Positions 10,363-17,823 of a stretch of 26,059 bases of DNA are shown piece by piece; positions within the stretch are counted from its first letter, which is position 1; every line of letters begins with the position of its first letter. The notes under the pieces are model-generated. The model saw only the letters and a list, made by a program, of their open reading frames with translations. It had not been told where the DNA came from and made no database searches. The stretch covers positions 75,464 to 101,522 of the forward strand of contig VHZZ01001190.1 in the NCBI GenBank assembly GCA_009801015.1, given 5' to 3'. The stretch comes from Silene noctiflora. Lineage: Eukaryota > Streptophyta > Magnoliopsida > Caryophyllales > Caryophyllaceae. The position numbers were made by a program, and so were the translations under genes.

Positions 10363-10545
10363 GAATTGGTGGCAATTTACGTAAAACCACTAAAACTAAT
10401 ATAAAACCGCTTTACAATAGATATATTTTGTGAGAATTTTTGTGCTAGAATTTTAGTGTAAAACTGCTTTACAACATATTAAGGCCGAGAATTGGAGGCG
10501 ATTTACGTAAAATTAGTGTAAAATTGCTTTACAACAGGCTGATTG
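10363..10545. repeat. Imperfect direct repeats upstream of ISCA1
   Basis: The motif gaattggtggcaatttacgt (10363-10382) recurs as gaattggaggcgatttacgt (10490-10509). Each is followed by a 'gtaaaa..gctttacaa' segment, and a third copy of the latter is at about 10455-10475. The repeats lie in the probable promoter of the ISCA1-like gene, in the space before the PPR 3' end. Confidence 0.6.
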
Positions 10546-10914
10546 TGGCTTCTAAAGAATTTTAGAAGTAGAATACAGGCATAAAACGGTGAAAAAATAT
10601 TTATGCACGTATAAGTAGAATTTGATTCGATTAATAATATTTTATGATTGAAGATCATTATTTGAGAATCGAGATGTAATTATTATATGGTTTAGTGAAC
10701 TATTTGATTTCAATCATCATAATCTTTTGCAATTTTGAGTCATTATTACTCAAGTTTTTAAAAACTCGGTTGAACTTCTCGGATTAAGTCCAGATTTTGT
10801 TTGGTCACATAAAAGGGCGATTCAAATGTGGTATATAAAAATGATGATGAAGAGCTTATGATAAAGAAACAATGTGGTTGACTGATTGACATCTACTTGA
10901 TGCAAATTGAAGCA
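10546..10914. other. Intergenic space between PPR 3' end and ISCA1 promoter
   Basis: This is AT-rich sequence between the PPR stop codon and the ISCA1 upstream repeats. It should contain the PPR 3' UTR (minus strand) and distal ISCA1 promoter. No other gene is visible. Confidence 0.4.
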
Positions 10915-12267
10915 TCAATCCTCTTCAATCAGTAGATCATAGTTCTTACGGTTCAATACAGGTTTAACCATTCTTTTCTTCCTGTATCTCGTAATTATGC
11001 CATCCTCGATTTTGGCACGAGTTTCCTCGTCTAGCAGATGAACCTTTCCCTGGGTATGAAGGGCATCACAAACCAACTTATAGCTGTACTCCCTAGGAAT
11101 GGACCCTCCTCGAAGCAACTCAACAACGAACCCCAAAGCCTCAGCCGCATTCCCCACTTCACACAAAGCATGGATAATAGGAGTATATGAGCTTGTGGAA
11201 GGTGTGCCGTGATTCGCTTCCTGCATTCTCCTAAGCATCTTGATGGCCGTTTCAATCTCGTTCACCACACAATAGTACCTAATTAAAGAGTCGTAAGTTA
11301 CTCGTGTCGGAGCACACCCCCTTTGATTCATATCCTCAAAGAGCTCTAGCGCTCGCCCAATCCTATTAGTCTTACAACAAGCATCAATTAACGCATTGTA
11401 AGTCACAATATCGGGAGCAATGCCGTTAAAGATCATGAGCCGGAACAAGTGGTTTGCCTCCCACATTCTTCGTCTTGTTGCCTTCATGCATCCCGTCTGC
11501 ATACTATATTTGCAAAATGAGCTGATGAGGATGGTGTAAGTATATGTATCAGGCGGACACCTAAACCCCGGCAACTCCATTTGCTGCAACAACGACCTGG
11601 CCTTCTTAAAAAACCCAACGCGGCAGAGGGCATAAATAATCGTATTATAAGCATAAACATCGGGTTTGCAACGAAACCGGTTCATATCATAGAAAAGATG
11701 GACAGCTTGATTAACTAACCCCTCTTCGCCTAGGCATTTCATCAAACAGGTGACGGACATAGTCGTTACGACCCCGACTCTCTTCCGGCTCATTTCCTTG
11801 AGAAAATCCCACAGTTCCCTAATCTTATTCGCCTTGGCTAATACCAATGCCATCTCTCTGACTGTACTTTCATCGTGTGTAAACCCGACAATGTCCGATT
11901 CCACCCATTTGAAGAATTCGACAGCTTTTCCGACACCAAAATCGATCCGAGCTGGATCTCGACGTCCCCCAGGGCCCAGCACAAGAAACCCTTTCTGGAG
12001 CTTATCGAATTCTTCCCTGAGGTTACGTTGTTTGAGAGGAGTTCGGTGACGGGTCGTATTGGTTTGGCGACCAATGGAGCTGGAAGGTAGAAAAAAGAAG
12101 ATCGGTACAGAGCGAAGGATCTCTGATACTTGATCAGCGGTCCACGGATAGCGTTCGGCAGCTCCCTGGACCGCTTTATCGAATGGACGGCCTCGAATCA
12201 TCGAGGCCAATGTTTGGTTTACGACCGTATTTCCGTGACGGTATCCAAGGGCTCTGGTGGGCAACAT
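10915..12267 (-). CDS. P-class pentatricopeptide repeat protein (At1g77405-like)
   Basis: A single uninterrupted ORF of 450 codons; lack of introns is typical of plant PPR genes. About six to seven 35-residue PPR units follow one another from about residue 135 to 410. Clear ones begin near residue 200 (CKPDVYAYNTIIYAL), 237 (PPDTYTYTILISSF), 284 (APDIVTYNALIDACC), 319 (APTRVTYDSLIRYY) and 354 (TPSTSSYTPIIHAL). A Lys/Arg-rich insertion (MKATRRRMWEANHLF, about 263-275) lengthens one unit. The region RHRTPLKQRNL (about 73-83) before the repeats is, from memory, also present in Arabidopsis At1g77405. PPR proteins bind organellar RNA one base per repeat. There are no E or DYW domains, so editing activity is unlikely. 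The target RNA and the organelle cannot be told. The start at 12267 has good context (CCAAAATGT) and lies just after the 27-bp E2F-like block. Confidence 0.92.
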   Translation of the reverse strand: MLPTRALGYRHGNTVVNQTLASMIRGRPFDKAVQGAAERYPWTADQVSEILRSVPIFFFLPSSSIGRQTNTTRHRTPLKQRNLREEFDKLQKGFLVLGPGGRRDPARIDFGVGKAVEFFKWVESDIVGFTHDESTVREMALVLAKANKIRELWDFLKEMSRKRVGVVTTMSVTCLMKCLGEEGLVNQAVHLFYDMNRFRCKPDVYAYNTIIYALCRVGFFKKARSLLQQMELPGFRCPPDTYTYTILISSFCKYSMQTGCMKATRRRMWEANHLFRLMIFNGIAPDIVTYNALIDACCKTNRIGRALELFEDMNQRGCAPTRVTYDSLIRYYCVVNEIETAIKMLRRMQEANHGTPSTSSYTPIIHALCEVGNAAEALGFVVELLRGGSIPREYSYKLVCDALHTQGKVHLLDEETRAKIEDGIITRYRKKRMVKPVLNRKNYDLLIEED

Positions 12268-12270
12268 TTT

Positions 12271-12297
12271 GGCGGGAAGCTAATTGTAACGGTTGGA
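12271..12297 (-). promoter_or_regulatory. E2F-like 27-bp block upstream of PPR gene
   Basis: Plus-strand ggcgggaagctaattgta followed by acggttgga. It matches 10289-10315 at 25 of 27 positions, in the same orientation relative to its gene. It ends only 3 bp before the PPR start codon, so it lies in the leader or core promoter. Confidence 0.55.
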
Positions 12298-12383
12298 TTT
12301 AATTTTGTAGGACGAGAGGTTTACAGTTTACTTGCCAAATGAGTATGTGCGTATGAGCGTATCTCTGTTTTAGCACGCTTAAC

Positions 12384-13144
12384 TAGGAATGGCAACGGGT
12401 CGGGTCTGAGTCGGTTACAATTAAAAATACAAAGTGAATAAAGAAGACAAAAAGAAGACTTAAATTGATTTTCCCCCAAATTAAAATAAAAGAATCAAGT
12501 ATAGAACCCTAAAACCCAATATCGTACCTGAAAACGGACGTAATATGATCATTTGATAAGAAATATGATGGATTTAGGGGTAGAAATTGAAAACCCCTAA
12601 TTTTTCCGACGAACCCTAGAAGGATATGTAGCGATATGGAATATGCGAGTTTGAGGGAGGAGCAGATGGTGGACGGGTTGTCTGTCTGTGGTGGAGTAGT
12701 CGTCGGTCCGCCGCGTGTGGCGAGGTGGCGGTTGGATTGGCAGTGTGTTTTTTGGAGTGTAAAAGAGAAGCGTTGTGGAGTATGCAACCCAAAATGCATA
12801 TGTTAGAGGTCACGTTCGATGTCTCGTCATTGGAATTGAGCAAACTTGACGAGTACTTGCGGCGAGGAAATTATAACAATGTTATTGATCGTAGACATTT
12901 TGGTTTATATCAAAAAAACACATGTCTCAAACTTTCTACTCTAAGTCGTTTTAATTTTTTTTTAAATGACAGGTATACGGGTTGAGGCTGGCTCCCGTAA
13001 CTCAAACCCAAATCCCGAGGTTGGACCCGAGTTATTTTTAAAGGACTCATATCCAATGGGTCGGAAAAAGTAATACCCAAACCAGCTCTATTTGGGTCCA
13101 ACCCAACGGGACCAGGTCGGGTCATGGACTCACTGCCATACCTC
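12384..13144. mobile_element. Possible hAT-like element with gene-like insert
   Basis: The left end taggaatggcaacgggtcgg (12384-12403) and the complement of the right end, gaggtatggcagtg (13144-13131), match at 10 of 14 positions. Both are followed by gggtcggg-type subterminal motifs, like the better-preserved element at 2829-3375. No 8-bp flanking duplication remains. The middle (about 12590-12860) is GC-richer and gene-like. The call is tentative. Confidence 0.35.
12636..12806 (+). other. 56-codon gene-like ORF, possibly captured exon
   Basis: The ORF starts MEYASLREEQMVDGLSVCGG and ends at TAG 12804-12806. It follows a leader-like stretch with gaaccctag (12611-12619), and its base composition is GC-richer than its surroundings. 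I do not recognise a family. It could be a first-exon fragment carried by the surrounding hAT-like element, or chance. Overlapping minus-strand ORFs here are equally unsupported. Confidence 0.25.
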
Positions 13145-13690
13145 GGGCCTTGATATCCGCGCAAATCTTTTGGTAATGGTGTAAAATTCGTGAAAATTAT
13201 AGAGACGTAATATTCGCGTCTTGTCAGTTATCCTTGTATTTGCTTTAAAGATCATTATACCATGTCATTTAAGTTAAAGTTAAAATATCGTGTAGGTCTA
13301 TCAATTGGTCGATTTTAAGATTAATTGATTATTACTTTGTATTATAAACGAATTAACTAATTTATATGACTCTTCAATTAGATCACCTCATAACGAGTCA
13401 GAGACACGAAACTGACTTTTGATACAAACATTAAAACCTTTACGAACTCGGTTCAGTTTTTTTGTCTGATAAAAATTTTAGAATAATTGTTAAGTGGAGA
13501 CTATGACAAAAAAAATACGCTATTAATTGATTTAATATCTAATACAAATTTATTACTGAAAATTGAGCAATCGGTATTGATTGCTAAAAAAAATTGTGTT
13601 CTGATGAACATGATTAACTGAGGCACTGAGCACATAAAGATTAAAACTCTGAATATCCGAGATATATTATGCATAATCTTTTATTAAACA
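13145..13690. other. Intergenic DNA, no gene seen
   Basis: AT-rich sequence leading up to the tRNA gene. No exon or transposon end could be supported. Confidence 0.4.
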
Positions 13691-13694
13691 TCAA

Positions 13695-13766
13695 GGGTCC
13701 ATAGCTCAGTGGTAGAGCATTTGACTGCAGATCAAGAGGTCACCGGTTCGATCCCGGTTGGGCCCT
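13695..13766 (+). tRNA. tRNA-Cys (GCA)
   Basis: A complete 72-nt cloverleaf. The acceptor stem GGGTCCA/TGGGCCC pairs fully with one G-U. The D arm region is TAGCTCAGTGGTAGAGCA. The anticodon stem TTTGA/TCAAG holds loop CTGCAGA with anticodon GCA. The T arm CCGGTTCGATCCCGG contains the B box GGTTCGATCCC. There is no intron and no encoded CCA. It is a plant nuclear-type tRNA-Cys. It lies between the PPR gene and the nuclease-like gene on the opposite strand and should be transcribed independently by Pol III. Confidence 0.96.
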
Positions 13767-13777
13767 TCAACTTTAAC

Positions 13778-13781
13778 TTTT
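13778..13781 (+). terminator. Pol III terminator of tRNA-Cys
   Basis: A TTTT run occurs 12 nt after the last base of the tRNA gene, a usual Pol III stop signal. Confidence 0.5.
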
Positions 13782-13946
13782 GGTAAAAAAAAATTTTCCG
13801 TCATCCGATTAGCTTGTTCATCGTCATTGATTTATACTCGGTATTTGTGGTTATCTTATAGGAGCATTGTATAAATTTCATTGCCACAATTGCGAGGGAA
13901 CAATACGACAAAACAATACGGCGTACTTGAAAATGTCCGTGAATTA

Positions 13947-16318
13947 CTACAAAGTGCAGTGAACATCCTTGATAGCAAATTCAACAGTTAAATGTGCATG
14001 GTCGGAAAGCAAGTAACTTTCGGGCCATGTTCCTTTTTCGGCCTCCTTAGGGAACAATGTGGCCTTTTTCACAATAAAACCGATTGTAGCTCTGGAGCTT
14101 CGAGTTTCTCCCACTTCTTCTACGCTCTTTTTGTCATGTTCCTCATCCCAAGAGTCCGAACACAAGCTCCATGCCCTCTACCAATTTAGAAATATTAGAG
14201 TTAAAGGAGCCTCGAGGCAATTTTTGATGTTGACGGGTTCCAAACCCCTAATACTAACAAGAGTATTGGAGTACGTTTTAGTAACTTTACCAGATAAATT
14301 AGGTGATAAATATATAAGGATGGGCAATTTACCAGAAAGTTTGGCACGTCAGCAATTCCATCGCCATCTTCATCTATACGCTCCCATATTTCCTTGATAT
14401 CTTCTTCGTTTAGCCCTCCGCATGGATGTCCACATATTCCTAACTGAACAATGAACCGTGTTTGTCAAGCGTTTAATCAATGAGCGCAATAGTTAACATG
14501 TTCTAAATGAGAACAAAAAAACAAAGACTACCTCTTCAAGGACTTCACAGAAATCAGAGTAAGTAATGCAACTCCCTTTGATTCTGAAGATCTCGGACAT
14601 CTGATCACCGCTTCCTGTGATAACGCTTTGCAGCAAGATCTTCGGATTGAATGTTCACAGAAATCCGATTGTCAGCTTAACTGATGCAACACACAACGTA
14701 TATGGTTTCTTAAAGGTGGAAACTGGAAATTCGAAAATACATACCTTTATGTTTCCTAAAATCGCTTCCATGAAACTCTCTTTTAAAGGTTTGTGAAATT
14801 TCCGAGGATTCTGCAGCCAAATGAAGTCCACCCCGCAAATATTTCCTCTGTGGTTTCGGTGACTAACCCACTGCACAAACAGTGTTCTTCCATCAGTAAC
14901 TTACATAACATAGTTTACATGACATACAAGGGAAAAACACTAACCTTCTGAAAGTCGTCAGTATTTTTTTCGCAATGGTGAGCAATGTCATAGGATGACT
15001 CGAAGCCTTGTGACCGTAAGAATTTATACACATGCCCCTTCTTACTTCCGTTCCAATCCCTATCCAAATGTACAAAGAACACAACTTAACAACAACAACA
15101 ACAACACCAGAGCCTTAGTCCCAAAATGATTTGGGGTCGGCTGACATAGTGACTTAAATCATCTGAAACCGAGGGCATCCAATAGATGAGAAAATTATAG
15201 AAATTTAAATCTTCGACCCAATGAATATGGGTCGAGTTTGAATTCATTAACGAGTAAATGGAATCCGTTTGGCCTATACTATCGGATCAGAATCTGAAAG
15301 CGAACTTCTTGGCAAAACAAAGAACATACCCACATAGGATGACGGGTACAAGTAAGGTATAGTTCTCCACATATGACCTGATATATTGTAAAATCTTGTA
15401 AACCTTTGGAACGGAAAAATAGAATAGAATTACTAAGCAGATATGTAAACCATAATCGGAATGAAAGAAATTTATGCTGGACATTAAAGGCGGAACCTGC
15501 TGAAGGCGGAGAAAACAGTATCTAGAATCGTGTGGGAAGATCAAGTGAGTATTTACAATTAGTGCTTCCTTCATATTGTCGATTTTGCCATTCTGAGAAA
15601 TATTCCCACAAACTTCGACATGTAAAACTTGAGCTACGCGATCACCAATGTCGTTGAATAACAGTTCCCTGTAATTTAACAACCGGAAATGGCTCTGATG
15701 TATCGCTGTCAGGAGACCTGCAATAAGCTATCTATAAACACCCGAATCATAGAAAAAAAAACGAAGAAGCACATAAACAAAGTAAGAATTTCAACAGGTA
15801 TCGGAACAATATATACCATCGCCGCGATTGTTCGTACGAGCAAGCTTGTATGTGAGATAACCAGCATCACCGAGTCTTTTCTCATACATGCTCACCAGTT
15901 CCTCATTACCCATCCAAAATTCCTAATACAAAAATGTAACCATATTATAAGCGAAATTATTAATTCGGTAATTCCTATGATGATATATAATCGACTTTGA
16001 CATGAAACTAATTAGAAGATAATCAATCACCTGCAAGCAAATTACAGAGGATTTCAAGTGAAGCAGTCTATCCAATATGCTCTCATTTCGACTAAGCCAA
16101 GACTCCGAAAAGTCACTTTCGCGCATCTGAAAACAGTAGCAAACCCTTCAAAACATCAATAAAGTTTCAAAAACCCATTACCATTTTACCATACATACAA
16201 AACCTAAAACCGAGTAGGCGACTATATAGTACATACTACATACCCCTCCTCCTAGACGCTTGTAAATAGGCGCGAGGATATTGAAAGTCGTGCAAGAAAT
16301 CGTGTGTGGACAATTCAT
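13947..16318 (-). CDS. Endonuclease/exonuclease/phosphatase-fold protein with EF-hand-like region (At5g54130-like)
   Basis: Ten exons join in frame to 420 residues: 16244-16318, 16031-16126, 15817-15922, 15497-15717, 15330-15403, 14945-15059, 14745-14870, 14532-14639, 14333-14443, 13947-14177. All introns are GT..AG. From memory it follows the plant 'calcium-binding endonuclease/exonuclease/phosphatase' family, e.g. At5g54130. Metal-dependent phosphodiesterase motifs are in order: N13 in TTFNILAPIYKR, E58 in CLQEFW, NTH at 148-150, D192/N194 in CGDWNG, D244 in GVDFIW, and D403/H404 in LSDH. Residues 272-344 correspond to the EF-hand pair, but both calcium loops are decayed. The substrate is unknown. 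The start at 16318 is the first Met before SCTTFNILAP; a TAA lies upstream in frame, but a non-coding or short upstream exon cannot be excluded. Exon 8 uses a weak acceptor (CCGAAG). Confidence 0.88.
15085..15200 (-). mobile_element. RTE-type LINE 3' end in intron
   Basis: On the minus strand the segment reads ..gtcagccgaccccaaatc then attttgggactaaggctc, ending in a (GTT)n tail (plus-strand acaacaacaac at 15089-15107). A gccgacccc..gggactaaggc terminus with TTG repeats is typical of plant RTE LINEs or the SINEs that share their tail. It lies in the intron between exons 5 and 6 of the nuclease-like gene. It is only a 5'-truncated end. Confidence 0.55.
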
Positions 16319-16329
16319 ACTCTCAATAT

Positions 16330-17090
16330 GATCTTCAAACTTTGTTATACCTTTGGCGGAAAGTTAAATGAGGACAATATAACTATATAATTCCGCGAAG
16401 TTAAGCTTAGAAGTTTGAGGACCGGTACATGTGAACATTAATTTGTGGGTGAGAAAATTACAAATTAATATACAAAAACATTTAAAATGTTGAAGATGGA
16501 AATAAAAAGATAAAGCAAAAATTGTGGTGGTGGTGCAGAAGAGGGAAGCGTCGCATAATAAGAATACTGAAAAAGATTGAAAGTGAAGTAAGGGGACAAC
16601 ATGAAGAAAAAGGCTACGTATAGAAGGTCACAAATAATCCCCTGAAAAAAAATGTGAACTTTAACGTTTAGTAATTGATTTTTTAAATGTATCAACATGG
16701 TTGTTAGTTTGTTACATGATGGCTAGTCGCCTAGTCGGCATAGAGACCGTCTTTCATTAAGATATTATAACGTCGGATAATATAGGACTATAGGACTAGA
16801 CACCGATCAAAAAGAATAAAGAAGAATGACAAAGCTACCCACCCGTTCTGCGATGTCACTAATGAACATGTGAGACGATTTTTAACGACGATTAAATCTT
16901 GAATCATTTTTTGTTTTGAGGCGTTTTCTTACAAGACTTACTCATGTGAAATTGTGAGAGGTCTCATGATAAATTTTTGCGAGACTTTTCAGACGAGTTA
17001 CATTTTACATGAAAAACCGTACAAGCACATTAACAAGTTAATACTGAATTTACAAGAAGATATGGGTTTTTTAGTACACGTTTTGATTAT
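16330..17090. other. Intergenic DNA upstream of the nuclease-like gene
   Basis: This should contain the promoter of the nuclease-like gene (minus strand). AT-rich sequence with no gene visible. A fragment gagaccgtctttcattaaga (about 16742-16761) resembles MITE ends of the 'gagaccgtct' type, but no partner end was found. Confidence 0.4.
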
Positions 17091-17104
17091 GATTTTTAAT
17101 GTTT

Positions 17105-17176
17105 ATACTCTCCTCGTCCCAAAAACAAATAAATGAGACAAAAGGAGTAAACAAATAAATGAGACAAAAGGAGTAT
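17105..17176. mobile_element. Remnant of Stowaway-like MITE with 26-bp duplication
   Basis: The left piece tactctcctcgtccc and the right piece gagacaaaaggagta are the two ends of a Stowaway-like element with almost no interior. The right 26 bp (aaacaaataaatgagaca..) is duplicated in tandem at 17123-17148 and 17149-17174. Confidence 0.5.
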
Positions 17177-17287
17177 AAGGCCGTAGCACAGGTTATGGAC
17201 ATGAGCCAAAGAACATGAAATTGTCCCCTGCATTACACAATTACTGCATGATATTATTATAAACTCTTGATAGAGACGAATCTTCTG

Positions 17288-17413
17288 AGCATTGATTCTT
17301 TACAAGTTGTGGCCAAGTAGCAGATACAAGTGCTGAAAAACATTCTTACTTTCTTAGCATTGGTTCTTTCAAGTTGGCCTAGTAGCTAATACAAACAGCT
17401 GAAGAACATTTTC
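17288..17413. repeat. Imperfect tandem duplication, ~68-bp period
   Basis: The segment starting gcattgattctttacaagtt (17289) recurs as gcattggttctttcaagttg (17358), and both continue into a 'tagtagc.aatacaa..gctgaa.aacatt' segment. The sequences are diverged, so this is old. It lies downstream of the small membrane-protein gene. Confidence 0.6.
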
Positions 17414-17823
17414 AGCCAGTCCTCGTCCGGGCGACAATGAGCGACAATGATCTTCTTAACCGGGAGATTTCACACTAAATTTTCGACAAGTGGGTGAAGT
17501 CACATAGGGTCAAAAACAAGTGAAGATGAAGGTGGTAACAACACTGACACACCTGCTGGATTTCCGAAAGTACAATTTCACAATCAATGAAGCTCTCATT
17601 CTCATATATTACCATCCATTAGACGTTTCTAAATATATATAGCAGTTACATGTCTTCAGCGTAAAAAGAACGATTTTGGACTGAAAAACACACAAGGAGA
17701 TGGACATTTTACAGCTATCTATTATGTTAAACTAAAAGAATTACACACAGGTGGCAAGATCAAAGAATCCGTTCAGTTGGAGTATGGTCGGTCCACATAC
17801 GAAATGATGAGATGCACTTACAT

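Noticed and set aside
11750..12342. Several plus- and minus-strand ORFs overlapping the PPR gene
   Set aside because: Out-of-frame or antisense shadows of a 450-codon gene with clear repeats.
15287..15682. 131-codon minus-strand ORF taken as one exon
   Set aside because: It runs through an intron (15404-15496). Family motifs and splice sites show two exons, 15497-15717 and 15330-15403.
15689..16000. 103-codon plus-strand ORF
   Set aside because: Antisense to two exons of the nuclease-like gene, and composition is AT-driven with no domain.
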